A DNA stretch of 28,790 nt from Sperchopsis tessellata (Eukaryota > Arthropoda > Insecta > Coleoptera > Hydrophilidae), in the NCBI GenBank assembly GCA_033557685.1, contig JAWQRN010000516.1:1-28790 (forward strand), written 5' to 3'. Each line of letters starts with the position of its first letter. Position 1 is the stretch's first letter. This document shows positions 8,689-18,014 of this stretch, one piece after another. The position numbers and the translations under genes were made by a program. The notes under the pieces were generated by a model. It was given only the letters and a program-made list of their open reading frames with translations, made no database searches and had not been told where the DNA came from.

Positions 8689-10225
8689 ATGGTGTTGGAT
8701 TTGCGGGTATTCAACGTGGTTCATTTGAATATTAGGTCTTTGATTTCATAATTTCATCTGTTTTGTGACTATTGCTATACTTCTCCTCATGATGTTATTT
8801 GTATGGGCGAGACTTGGTTATCGTCTGAAATCAACGACAGTGTAGTGCATTTGGATGGCTACAAACTTATTTGGCTTGACGTCCAACCCATGCTGGTGGA
8901 GAATCTTTTTACTTAAGGGAAGGATTTTCTTTTGAAATAGTTTCTGAATTAAGTGTCATTCTGCCATTTATTGAAATTCTTACAATAAAATTGGATTTTG
9001 GTGGTTATAGGGCTAACCTTTCTGTAGGTTATCATCCTTGTGGTTCTGATGTTGGTTTGTTTTTTGGCTTCATCGAGGAAAATTTTCCTTTGATTTTATT
9101 TAGTTGTTACTTTTATCTTTGTTTGGAATATTATTATCCTATGTGATACTGCTATTGTTAAAAGGTATACTATTCTGGTAGGGTTTGGTCTGGCAAAGCT
9201 GGTGGATGTTCCTACAGAGTAGCCTTTGGTGTTAATACTATGATTGATCACATCATCAGTTCTGATAGTTCATTTGTTATCTCGTCAGGTGTGGAGAATC
9301 TTCATGGTGTGTTGGATCAATACTTGGTGCATTCTGTATTCAGGATGCCTCAATTTGTAAAAAAGGATGTTTCAGTGCGCATGCTTAGTGATATAAGTAA
9401 TTTTAATTCGGATTACTTTCTTGGTGATTTATTGTCTTTGCTGTGGCGTCGCATGTTCTGTATGCAGTCTATTGATGAAAAAGTGACTTTTCTTAATGAG
9501 AATACAACAGAGCTCTTTGATTATTATGTACCATTAAGGCGGAGAGTTTTTACGAGACCTCCTTCCGTTGAATTCTGGTGTCCCCCAGGGCTCTATTCTT
9601 GGCGTCCTTATTGTATACCATTTATACAAGTCACATGTACTCTTGTCTACAATTTTGTAACTACCATCTTTACGCTGATGACTTTCAGGTATACTATTTG
9701 TTTGACTCAATGAAGACCTTCATAAGTTGATGGTTTGTTCTGGTCATCATTGCTTAAGAATTAATCCCTCGAAGTCTTCAGTTCTTCTTTTCTGTTTTAG
9801 TGGTCACCGTGAGACCCTCCAAGGCAATATTCTGCTTGGGTTTTTATGATGACATTCTCCCGTTTTCTTCTTCGGCGAAAAACCTTGGTTTAAAGATTGA
9901 TGTTAATTGTGCTAAGTCACTTTAACTTTTGTGATGTCGTATATGGCCCTTGTTTGGATGCATTCGATAGTTCCAGAATGAAAAAGGTTCAAAATACATG
10001 CTTGCGTTTTATATTCGGTTTGAGAAGTAGTTCCCATGTATCTCATAAATTGAGGACATGCAGATGGTTGGTTATCTATCATGAACAGGAGGCGGATGCA
10101 TCTGCATTGTTTTTTTTTTCACAAGATTCTGATATTGAAAGCACCTCCTTATCTGTATCGTTGTATTAGGTTTCTTTCGGATGTGCATAATTTGAATTTC
10201 CGGCATCGAGGTCTTAATGCCTAGG
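8689..10225 (+). pseudogene. LINE 1 ORF2 (endonuclease and RT), stops and large deletion
   Basis: A likely start ATG at 8689 precedes VVHLNIRSL, the beginning of the AP-endonuclease. A stop follows at 8749-8751. In the same frame HDVICMGETWLSS carries the catalytic Glu. Later pieces in other frames read YLREGFSFEIV and, near 9240, MIDHIISSD, the end of the endonuclease with its conserved Asp-His pair. The 9240-9713 frame then runs through YVPLRRRVFTRPP straight into a stretch that, in a different frame, reads NYHLYADDFQVYY (about 9658-9698), the RT catalytic YADD. Fingers and palm motifs between them are missing, so a deletion near 9575 is inferred. The thumb region follows at 9897-10169 (LSHFNFCDVVYGPCLD, KVQNTCLRFIFGLR). 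Confidence 0.87.
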
Positions 10226-10695
10226 TATGTTCTCATATAATGTTTGCTTTTATTCTAACTTGATCCCATAGGATTTCAGGTTGTTGTCTATATATTCTTT
10301 CAGACGCAGCATTGGAGCTTTCTTGATGTTGTCTTAGTTTCTCGTTTTCTGTAATTTTTCCTGCGCATTTGTCGTCTTTCCCCAGCATTCTTCATGTCGT
10401 GTGGTTTGAAACAGTAGTTATGTAGTATCAGTGCTTGGGCATTGTATAGTTTTATTTGCTCATTTATTATTATTATTGTTATTGTTTTTTAATTAAAAAT
10501 TTACTGTATCTGTTTTTCTGTTCTGTTAATTAATGTTTTGTCAAACTGGTTTCAGGGGTAGAGTCTGTTTATTACAGATTACTTGATCTGGGACCTGGTT
10601 GGCAGAAGGCATAGTTTTTTTGTTCATGTATATTTACAAATGTATTTGTATTGTTATTGATATTTCCTTCTGCCAATAAATAAATAAATTAAAAT
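10226..10695 (+). other. LINE 1 3' UTR and A-rich tail
   Basis: A non-coding stretch after the RT thumb, ending in repeated AAAT units. This is typical of a LINE 3' terminus and marks the downstream boundary of the insertion. Confidence 0.6.
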
Positions 10696-11029
10696 AAATA
10701 AAATATAAAGGTAATTATTCCCAAATTATGTTGATACCTGTCCTAAGTAAATTGAAACTCTTGAACAAGATTTGAAAACAAAAAAACTGTGTTAAAAGGT
10801 GCATAGTTTATATTTCGATGTAGCTTGCATGTTGTATGCTGTATAAAATGTATCTATTTGTTTTTTAAACTCTTTTACTGATAGTAGGTAGTAGGCTGCT
10901 TGTGTGGAATCCAAGAGTGGCGTAACTATTTTTAGTAGAAATTTATAAGGTAACGATTTGAAGTGTATTTTAAAAAATCTTGCATCTTAGCTGGTGATAT
11001 GTTGTAAATTACTTTAAATTGAAAATTTG
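10696..11029. other. Intronic DNA, nothing recognised
   Basis: AT-rich sequence between LINE 1 and the Penelope-like element. No frame or repeat seen. Confidence 0.5.
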
Positions 11030-11110
11030 CTGTTTTTTTATTTATAATTAGGTGACCAGTTTCAACCATATAAAGGTCATTTTCAGGCTAAAAGAACATG
11101 ACAACAACAA
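11030..11110 (-). repeat. Penelope-like terminal repeat (pLTR), minus-strand copy
   Basis: The reverse complement matches 15250-15340 over about 80 bases: a T/G-rich lead-in ending TTTTAG, then CCTGAAAATGACC, GGTTGAAACTGG and CCTAATTATA. It lies just downstream of the GIY-YIG end of the minus-strand Penelope-like element, where its pseudo-LTR belongs. CUGAAAA...GAAAC resembles a hammerhead ribozyme core with one base changed from CUGANGA. Confidence 0.75.
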
Positions 11111-11129
11111 AACAAACAATAGTAAAATA

Positions 11130-11569
11130 ATAACCTTAATAGCAAGGTTGTGTCACTGAAGTTAACAAAAGGCTAAGTATGCTGAAGAGGAGTACTAACC
11201 GAGAGGCTAGGATGGGACAAAACATTCTATACAGAGGGATAGGAGAGATGTATAGGGATTCGTTGAGATTAAAGTGTAGATTCGACTGATACCTTAGAAA
11301 TATCTCAATGTTTTCAACAATATTTAACTTCTCTCGATTGGGATATAAATGAAGTTTGAAACGATTGAAGGAATAGGTTCATGATTGCAGGATACGACAT
11401 GGCTGGCAAAATTAAATCCATCAGTCTTATAAAGTGAGCTTTGTATCTGACATGAAAGGAGTGTCCAGTCTGACCACCACTCCTTCTGATCTACAGTGTC
11501 TTCGTTTTTGACTAGCATATGATGGAGACAATATATGGATTGGACGCCAATGGAAAGGTTTGGGGAGGG
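11130..11569 (-). pseudogene. Penelope-like element: C-terminal GIY-YIG endonuclease half
   Basis: On the minus strand, FNFASHVVSCNHEPIPSI (about 11410-11360) followed in a shifted frame by HLNREKLNIVENIEIF matches the second half of the GIY-YIG nuclease of Penelope-like elements. The usual order there is N-F-A-x-H, then a His, then an L-N-x-x-E-x-x-x-I helix with the metal-binding Glu. The frame is broken. The GIY and YIG strands themselves are absent. The domain is cut off at 11569/11570 by the LTR element, on the other side of which the RT of the same orientation resumes. Confidence 0.7.
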
Positions 11570-11978
11570 TGTTAAGGAAATCGTTGGCACCGCTGTTGCG
11601 GTGGCGTTACCGAATTAGGAAACGTGAGCGCAAAGCAGGGAGGCATTCGAGTTCCGCCACAGCCAGCAACGATTACCAGGGAAACCTCTACACATCAACT
11701 GTGTACTCTGCACCTACCTCCATAAGCACATTTCATTTGTTAGGTTAAGTTTGTTTTCTCACTTTACACTCGTTTATATTATATACTTTATACACTGCAT
11801 TTATTGTTTCCAAGCATCTGTTCATATAGCTTTTTATTGTAAACCTACATAATTAATTGTGTACTATTGTTTTATACTAAGTTTACTTTTTTACTCAATT
11901 CTTTTATATTGAATTTATAGTTACTGTTACTACTAATAATTTTCATTACATTAGTTTAATATACATTCTTTTTGCAAC
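11570..11978 (+). repeat. 5' LTR
   Basis: It begins TGTTA and then, after an apparent deletion of several dozen bases relative to the other LTR, shares GGTGGCGTTAC, CCGTGAGCGCAAAGCAG, CATAAGCACATTTCATTTGT and ACATTCTTTTTG with 13685-14181. The Gag ATG follows only seven bases after the end of similarity, so leader and primer-binding site are lost or altered. Confidence 0.85.
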
Positions 11979-11984
11979 GAGCGA

Positions 11985-12590
11985 ATGACTCTAAAACCAA
12001 CGCCTCCATCTCTACCAACCTTCTGTGGTGGACTAGCAGAAGACCCGGAATTCATAATTCACTGTGAAACCCACTTCACAGCAGTTGCCTCTCCTTCAAG
12101 CCAGTTCACAAAACTGGCACAAGTACAGCTCCAAGACGCACCTGTCACCTGGTGAAAACATTTTCGAGACCTCAATCTGACATGGGAAGATTTCAGGACC
12201 CATTTTAGAAGAAAATTCAGTGACCCCGAAGTATTGCTCCCACTGACAGCCCAACTGTATGGGCAGCAACAAATTCCAAAGGAGGATAAAACAATCTTTG
12301 TTTTAAGAAAGAAGGCCTTCTTTGAGAGACTCTAGCCTGCAACCAAGAATGAGAACATCGTCCCGTTTTTATTAGATCTTCCCAGGCCACAACTTCGAAC
12401 AGACCTCAGGACACCTGCCCCGACCACCTTGGTTGACCTCATCGGTAGAGCAACCGCTACAGAGAAGGGCTACAATGAAGCTGCCGAGGAAATCGCGGTG
12501 ACCAACTCCAGTGACAACCAGTTGCCCAAATGTCGTCATTTTCCGAACAGACATTTCTACCGGAACTCTTCTATGCTAACATCCAACTAA
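11985..12590 (+). pseudogene. Gypsy-type Gag with decayed zinc knuckle
   Basis: The frame from ATG 11985 reads TFCGGLAEDPEFIIHCETHF, then a Q-L-Q-D-A-P-V-T-W helix end, LTWEDFRTHFRRKFSDPEVL, and FLLDLPRPQLRTDLR. This is the retrotransposon Gag capsid domain of Ty3/Gypsy elements. Stops occur after VTW (about 12154) and after FFERL (about 12332). The C-terminal KCRHFPNRHFYRNS (about 12528-12569) aligns with a CX2CX4HX4C zinc knuckle in which the second and last Cys are Phe and Ser, so RNA binding would be lost. Gag makes the particle that packages element RNA. Confidence 0.85.
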
Positions 12591-12658
12591 CCAAGACATC
12601 AAGGAAAACTGGCACTAGGCCAGACCGTCTTCACTAGTTGAGTTGACCTTTAAGAACC

Positions 12659-12930
12659 TCGTTTATTGACTAAGCAGTCAGCCATAATTGTATTCATAAC
12701 TCTATCGCTCATGAGGAGCAGATATACACCTACTCACATGTCCAACTGGCAGAAGAAGGTACCTGTTGAAAATTATTGGAGAAGTTACCATCCCGATCGA
12801 AACCAACATAACGATGGCCACCTCATTACTCATAGTAAAAAAACTGCGCAAAGACATAATTCTGGGCCTCCTATGGTATATAACAAATCAAGCCGTGACT
12901 GATTTCCATCGAGAATGTGTCCATTATGGG
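12659..12930 (+). pseudogene. Retropepsin (aspartic protease), broken
   Basis: A first frame (from 12662) reads FID followed by a stop where the active-site Thr-Gly is expected, then HNSIAHEEQIYTYSHVQLAE. After a frameshift near 12765 the frame 12760-12930 reads TIPIETNITMATSLLIVKKL and RKDIILGLLWYITN. The latter is the ILG-x-x-W block that closes a Gypsy retropepsin. The protease would cut the Gag-Pol polyprotein. The active-site loop is disrupted by the stop. Confidence 0.8.
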
Positions 12931-13684
12931 GTCCACCAATGAAGTACAGTGCACTGGAGCCCCAAGTTAGTACACAAAGAAAGTCACGTGGACACAACAG
13001 AGTTGGTGCATCAAACTCCTGAAGAGCTCAAACCAGAGCTCCAGCTCCAATATTTTGCAGAGGTCTGAAAAAGAAGCCCTGCTCGGATACGACCCACCAG
13101 ACGAGTGGAGGAACGAACACCACGTTGAGGGTAATGAGCCTTTTCCACCTCGAGATGTCGCAGCGGTGCATTATGTTATCTGCAGACAGTAAGCCCGGCA
13201 ACAAGAGCGATGTCGTGGACCAGATGGGGAGGTGCAGCCACTCTTCCAGCCTGGCATCAGATTTGAAAATGGGACATCATACTACCGGGTCCAAAAAGAC
13301 CAATTTAGGGTACGGTTTCACCAGGATCAGTTTCGCCCAGCACCTCCATATCCCTCCAGAATTTTAAGTGCCACTTGAGTTCGACAAGAAACTTTGTATG
13401 GTGTTGTCAGTGTGCCCACACCTAGACTATGCAATTCACCAGCCTTGTCGGGTCTATATTTTACTATGTCCTTTTCTTTTTCTCTCTCTATCTGTATTTT
13501 TTCCTTGTGTTTCTAAGCATTTTGTTACTTTTATTTTATTTTTTTTTCTTTCCGAGCACCAGCAACGTCTAAAGTATGGGAAATTGTTATCTCCATTAAT
13601 TAGGCTTTAGTTAATGGCCGACACGCGTGTGTCAATTTCGTTCCTGGCGCAATGGAAACACTGGAATTAGCTTATGGAGCTAGG
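12931..13684 (+). pseudogene. Gypsy remnant downstream of protease; RT and integrase missing
   Basis: About 750 bp of internal element sequence. Fragments such as DEWRNEHHVEGNEPFPPRDV and FENGTSYYRVQKDQFRVRF read openly around 13098-13365 but match no RT or integrase motif that I know. They may be the C-terminal end of Pol or a third ORF. From about 13440 the sequence is pyrimidine-rich and looks non-coding. A full Pol would need more than 3 kb, so a large internal deletion is certain. Confidence 0.55.
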
Positions 13685-14181
13685 TGATACATAACCCCCA
13701 AATTATGGGTTAAATTTTCACCGCTACGAAAATCATCGTCAGCGCTATTGTGGTGGCGTTACATTAGGTAGGCTTTATAAACCGTGAGCGCAAAGCAGAG
13801 AGTCATTCTAGTTCCGCCAGAGTCAGCAACTGCTACCAGGTAAACCTCCTCTACACACCGCCTTTGTACTCTGCACCCACCTCCATAAGCACATTTCATT
13901 TGTTAGGTTAAATTTGTTTTCTCACTTTACATTCTTTTATATAATATAGTTGATTCACTACATTTATTGTCTCCAATCGTCTGTTCATATACATATTAAT
14001 TATAAACCTACTGTATATATTTTATTCATTCTATCATAATTAATATACCTTGTGTACTATTGATTTATACTAAGTTTATTTTTTTACTCAATTCTTTTAT
14101 ATTGGACTTTAATGTATTTATAGCCATTGCTACAACTAATAATTTCCATTGCATTAGTTTAATATTCATTCTTTTTGTAAC
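13685..14181 (+). repeat. 3' LTR
   Basis: It starts TGATACATAACCCCCAAATT and continues with GGTGGCGTTAC and CCGTGAGCGCAAAGCAG as in the 5' copy, ending near ATTCTTTTTGTAAC. It retains about 45 bases near its start that the 5' LTR lacks, and has an extra AT-rich stretch around 13995-14045. The exact 3' edge is uncertain because the copies diverge after AAC. Confidence 0.8.
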
Positions 14182-14264
14182 TTTACCTATTTCCTTTTCG
14201 TTTAATTGTTTTTTATCATTATTATTATTATGTACCTCTTTGTGTGCTCCTACTGCCTCCTCCC
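14182..14264. other. Junction between 3' LTR and Penelope RT
   Basis: Low-complexity sequence including (ATT)n at 14218-14231. The insertion boundary cannot be fixed to the base. Confidence 0.4.
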
Positions 14265-15090
14265 TCCCCCATCTTGGTGGCTCTAAGTTGTTCCAGCATA
14301 TCAAGGGGTTGTTGAGGCTTTGACTTAAATCATGGGATTTAAGTCTGACAAAAATAATGGTGCGTAGTGTTTGGAATCTGGTTGAGTAATGGGATAACAA
14401 AGGCAGTGGAAAATACTTCTCATTTTCCTATCAAAAGCTCTTTTAATTACATGACTAGGATTAGTGATGGTTAGGATGTTTCTAAGCTCTAAGAAGACAG
14501 CATTATATGAAAATAGAGAAGATGCTTGGGGTGGTTGGAGTTGAAAGAAATACCATGATCCGTATGAGTATTTTTTAAATTATTACTATTTTTCATAAAA
14601 GCAAGATCAATAAACTTCAATCGGCTGTCCTCTTCTAATTCCAAGGTGTATTTCAATCTGGGATAGAAGGCATTGAGAACCAAGAGTACTTCTTAGTACT
14701 AGCATTATCAGAAACAATTCGTCATCCACGTAGTACCTGAACCAAATTCTAATAGATTTCACATGTGAATTACTCGAAATTAATAGGATTTTTTTTTTAA
14801 TGAGGCATGACAAATTTAGCGAGTCATATACAAGCCTAAGAAATTTTGCTGTAGGGCAAGTTTCAAGCATCCATTATGCAGAAATCCTCCACGTCTGAAA
14901 CCTCGGATTCGGAAAGGAGTTCATAACAAGTGAACAAATTGGTTACATCAAAGATAGCCATAAAAACACAATCAACAACTTTTAAAGATGAACTTAGCAG
15001 TTTATAAGAAAATTCGGTAACATTGTTGACATCATAAGGGAAACAGAAGTTAAGGATGATCTTGAGCCTCCCACATAAGAAAATAGCCAG
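14265..15090 (-). pseudogene. Penelope-like element reverse transcriptase (broken)
   Basis: On the minus strand, FSYKLLSSSLKVVDCVFMAI leads into FDVTNLFT (14952-14929), the RT motif A of Penelope-like elements with its catalytic Asp. Farther on, IRIWFRYYVDDELFLI carries the YVDD motif C (14735-14721). The block LKYTLELEEDSRLKFIDLAF (about 14660-14600) matches the 'F T x E x E x x x x L x F L D' signature that follows. The end region has STRFQTLRTIIF (about 14380). Stops and shifts occur between 14870 and 14780 and elsewhere. Penelope RT copies the element RNA at a nicked target and is related to telomerase RT. The next domain expected, GIY-YIG, lies at 11569 and below, beyond the LTR insertion. 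Confidence 0.87.
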
Positions 15091-15142
15091 TATATGGGAA
15101 TAGTAATTGGAATATGAAACTACGGGTCTAATATATTTACAA

Positions 15143-15223
15143 TCTTTATGGATTTTGAAAGTTCGTAAACTTTATTCTCTTTTGTGTGGATGCGGCGCCA
15201 ACTACGTTGGGCAGACCGGACGA
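15143..15223 (+). pseudogene. Penelope-like GIY-YIG endonuclease fragment, plus strand
   Basis: VRKLYSLLCGCGANYVGQTGR ends at 15223. The final CGANYVGQTGR is the strongly conserved first part of the GIY-YIG domain of Penelope-like elements, with the YVG strand and the catalytic Arg. Its strand is opposite to the RT at 14265-15090, so it belongs to a separate 5'-truncated copy. The rest of the domain is missing: about 30 bases later the sequence runs into the terminal repeat. Confidence 0.8.
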
Positions 15224-15249
15224 TTATTTAACGATTATTTATTTATTTT

Positions 15250-15340
15250 TGATTGTTTTGTCTGTTATCGTGTTTGTTTTCAGCCTGAAGATGACGTTTG
15301 TGTCGTAGAAACTGGTTGCCTAATTATATATTAAACAAGT
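15250..15340 (+). repeat. Penelope-like terminal repeat (pLTR), plus-strand copy
   Basis: This is the partner of 11030-11110 in inverted orientation. TTGTTTTCAG, CCTGAAGATGACG, CGTAGAAACTGG and CCTAATTATATAT are shared. The core CUGAAGA...GAAAC is the hammerhead signature CUGANGA/GAAA. The bases between them can form ACG/CGU, where the other copy has ACC/GGU. Confidence 0.75.
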
Positions 15341-16757
15341 GTGGAAAGACAATAGACATTTTAAAATGCTAACTACTTGTTTATTTGTTTAATCTCCAAT
15401 GTGGAATACAGTCTGTCTCGAAAGTTGAGTCGTCGCAACGGTTTTTAAGCTCTGGCTAGTAATTACACGAAGATTCAATAGAGGTAAAAAGTTTTGCTAA
15501 AACAAAGAAAATGTATACAAATTTCTTATTCTATCACTGTTTTGTGGTATAATCATTGTCGAGATACCATCAATGCTGCAGAAAACATTCAAGAAAGTTG
15601 TAGGCATTTACTCAGATTTACAACTTTTTAATTACATTTTGTAAATAATTCCCGCTAATTTAATGTATGGCAAATGCAGTGGGATTTATGACAACGTGAA
15701 GTAGGAAGAGTTTAGTCTAGAATCAATTATTAAGAATTATTTGAGTTCTACATTCAATGTGTTTGCGCACAAATGCTCAAATGCGTAAGTATTAAATTAA
15801 TTCGAAATAATCAGTCACGTATGATGCGAGTCCTCCGTTATTATCATCATAATGCCTAAAATAAAATTATAGAGAACAAACTGGCAATGAATTGCTTAAA
15901 GTTAACCATTCAGTAAATGTTTTTTTACCGTATTAATCGAAATAGTATTTACAATAACCTAAATCTTACTAGGTCAAAATATTAAGTGTGGAGTAGAATT
16001 CATAGACCTAGATTTGTTTTTTACCTAGTACACTTACATTGTGACAGTTCACATAAAATAAATTCAAATAAATGTTGTAAGAACAAACTCGACCTATCCT
16101 TTTTACATAAAGAAACAATATTTGTATTTTGAAAGTTCACCCCCCCCCCCCTATAAGCACGCTTTTGTGGGCAGCTAAATTTGTGCTCGCCTCAACGCTG
16201 GCAAGCGGCTTTGAATGCCGTTGCATTATGTTCAATGCTTGTTACAATTCCGAACTTTTGTTTAATTTCACTTTACCCCAAATTATCATTTACAACATCG
16301 TTACTCATGTATACTTGATTATATGTACCCATTTACGTTCCATTAATTTTATTTATTTACATATTAAGTATAAATCGTATCACTCAATCAATCTATTTTA
16401 AACACGAAACGGAAGAGAGTGCGGTAGAAAGTAGCAGCCTTAAACTTTCAATACGTAAATCCTCAAGATATTTACCAGCCTAAGTGTTCGATTAGTATTT
16501 GGAGAAAATGGACCGCTTTTTCCGAATTTCCACTTCTTATAATGCGACGGCAAACACGTTTATTTGAATAGCGCGTGTGTACATATGTGTTAGGGAAGAG
16601 ATTAGGTCTGATCTGAAAGTAGGACAAATATTTGCGAAAGTCTTCTTTTACTACTCCTTCTTTTTCTGGAAGGGTAAGCAACAGGAGAGGATGGTGATGC
16701 TAAACAAAGTGAACGCCTACACAAATAGGTTCTCTAAACAAAGAGGGAAATCCTTAC
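15341..16757. other. Intronic DNA, nothing recognised
   Basis: Remaining part of the large UNC-93 intron. The only notable thing is a run of twelve C at 16140-16151. Open frames at 16129-16401 and 16577-16801 have no family resemblance, and the latter runs into the exon antisense. Confidence 0.55.
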
Positions 16758-16917
16758 CGCATTGTAATCGGCAGCAATGTAGGCTTGTTCCGCACCTATA
16801 AACATCGTTATGGGCAGTATGAGAATCTGGTAAGGATTGGACAGCTGCTTTAGGGTTACAGCTAGCAGTTTGCATCCAGAAACGGACTTCTTCTTATCTT
16901 TTTTGTTCTTTTGATAC
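16758..16917 (-). CDS. unc-93-like: UNC-93-like, middle exon
   Basis: The acceptor is TTGTTTTAG|G (CT at 16918-16919) and the donor GCG|GTAAGGA (AC at 16756-16757). The first G completes an Arg codon and the exon ends in phase 0. It encodes a Lys-rich cytoplasmic loop (YQKNKKDKKKS), then KLLAVTLKQLSNPYQILILP and ITMFIGAEQAYIAADYNA. The 'LLIPLTMYxGxEQAFxxxDY' block with its central Glu-Gln is one of the most conserved parts of the UNC-93 family, opening the second half of the MFS fold. The exon is flanked by an intron of almost 11 kb on one side and 1.1 kb on the other. Confidence 0.95.
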
Positions 16918-17711
16918 CTAAAACAATATATTTTATTTGTTAATATGAAAAAAATAATATATGTTTATTTTCAAAATGTCTTTTTTATGAATCAATCCGC
17001 AAAAAGGTCAACTTAATTTATGTTAAATTAACAGCAACAAAATAAAACTGTAAAATTAATTTATATAACAAATCATAGAAAATCCCGAAATCTAATTTTA
17101 AAATTTTTGTGTTGTATGGAACAGTGAATACAATTAGAAAAGAGGAAATTCACACTTAAATCTTTATCTTAAAAAAAAAGTGGAGTTAGCTCTTATTCTT
17201 TACAGGCAAAATATGACCGCTTGCAGAGAGACACTCCTACAGATTTGAAGGTTTCATTACTACAAAGCAACTTTTCAACAGTTCAGTAGACCCAGTGGAC
17301 CAAGAATTAAGAGCTTATACATTCAATGGGCTTTAATTTATCTGCCTGTGTTGTGTGTTGTCGATATTCATAGCATTGCTATACGTTATTAAATAAGTTT
17401 ATTTTTGATCTACGAAAATCGGCTACAAGTTAACAGACATGTATGGGACTTGTTTGGACGTTCTAAATATTGTACATTTGCGAGATGAGAGTTATATACT
17501 TTAATTTATAGTTTGTTTAGCAATACATATGTAATATATTTCAGTTTTTACTAAATTACTGCAATAACTATTAAGTTAATATTTATGGCGGATATGTGTA
17601 TATGTATTATTACTATTTTATAGATTAAAAGTTATAGAAATGTTAAGAAGTAACTAGTAACAAAAGATTATGAAAATATTTGTAAAATTGAAACAAATAA
17701 TAAATAAGTAG
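16918..17711. other. Intronic DNA, nothing recognised
   Basis: AT-rich UNC-93 intron sequence with no recognised repeat. Confidence 0.55.
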
Positions 17712-17788
17712 GTAGACCTCCACGGCCTCAGTAAATATCTTCAGGTTTTCCGGGAGATAACCGTGTGTTGGATTTTCTTTTTGCCGAC

Positions 17789-17789
<1 letters not shown>
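17712..17789 (+). repeat. Dispersed repeat family R1, copy 2 (truncated)
   Basis: GTAGACCTCCACGGCCTCAG, TAAATATCTTCAGG, CCGGGAGATAACCGTGTGTT and TGCCGACG follow in order and are the reverse complement of copy 1 (4226 back to about 4147). The copy stops at GCCGACG, exactly where the (AT)n run begins. Confidence 0.85.

Positions 17790-17839
<50 letters not shown>
17790..17839. repeat. (TA)25 microsatellite
   Basis: Fifty bases of uninterrupted alternating TA directly after repeat copy 2, inside an UNC-93 intron about 175 bases from the next exon. Likely length-variable. Confidence 0.97.
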
Positions 17840-17843
<4 letters not shown>

Positions 17844-18014
17844 TATCTAACTGTGGATTAGGGCATGTTTATCTTGTATTATATTATATAAATTCACTAT
17901 TAAATAACTTTCGATGACAAAACGACATGTGTTTTGCGCAAACAACGGAAGTCGATATTTGGAATGAAAACGGTAGATATTAAATTATATGTACAAAAAA
18001 ATATTAATGCTGAC

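Larger units (their letters stand above)
7260..10695 (+). mobile_element. LINE 1: CR1/L2/Jockey-type non-LTR retrotransposon, decayed
   Basis: A two-ORF LINE in the sense opposite to the host gene, inside the large UNC-93 intron. It comprises a coiled-coil plus RNA-binding ORF1 (7273-8094), a spacer of about 590 bp, an AP-endonuclease (8689 to about 9540), remnants of RT (about 9580-10220), and a 3' UTR ending in an A-rich tail near 10672-10695 (AATAAATAAATAAATTAAAATAAATA). The AP-endonuclease with an ORF1 of the esterase-less, L1-like RNA-binding kind points to the CR1/L2/Jockey assemblage. I cannot place the clade more exactly. Confidence 0.88.
11570..14181 (+). mobile_element. LTR retrotransposon (Gypsy-type) with two LTRs, most of pol deleted
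   Basis: Direct repeats at 11570-11978 and 13685-14181 flank Gag (11985-12590), a retropepsin (12659-12930) and a short tail region. RT, RNase H and integrase are missing. The Gag and protease types point to Ty3/Gypsy. The element interrupts a Penelope-like element that runs on the minus strand on both sides. The LTRs differ by many substitutions and by an indel of several dozen bases near their 5' ends, so the insertion is not recent. No target-site duplication was recognised. Confidence 0.85.

Noticed and set aside
11560..11748. A 62-codon plus-strand frame with a basic stretch
   Set aside because: It lies inside the 5' LTR, and the equivalent part of the 3' LTR is not open. Chance frame.
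14065..14400. A 111-codon minus-strand frame with an Asn repeat
   Set aside because: It runs across the LTR boundary and a (ATT)n tract. Only its first part overlaps the Penelope RT end. It is not a gene.
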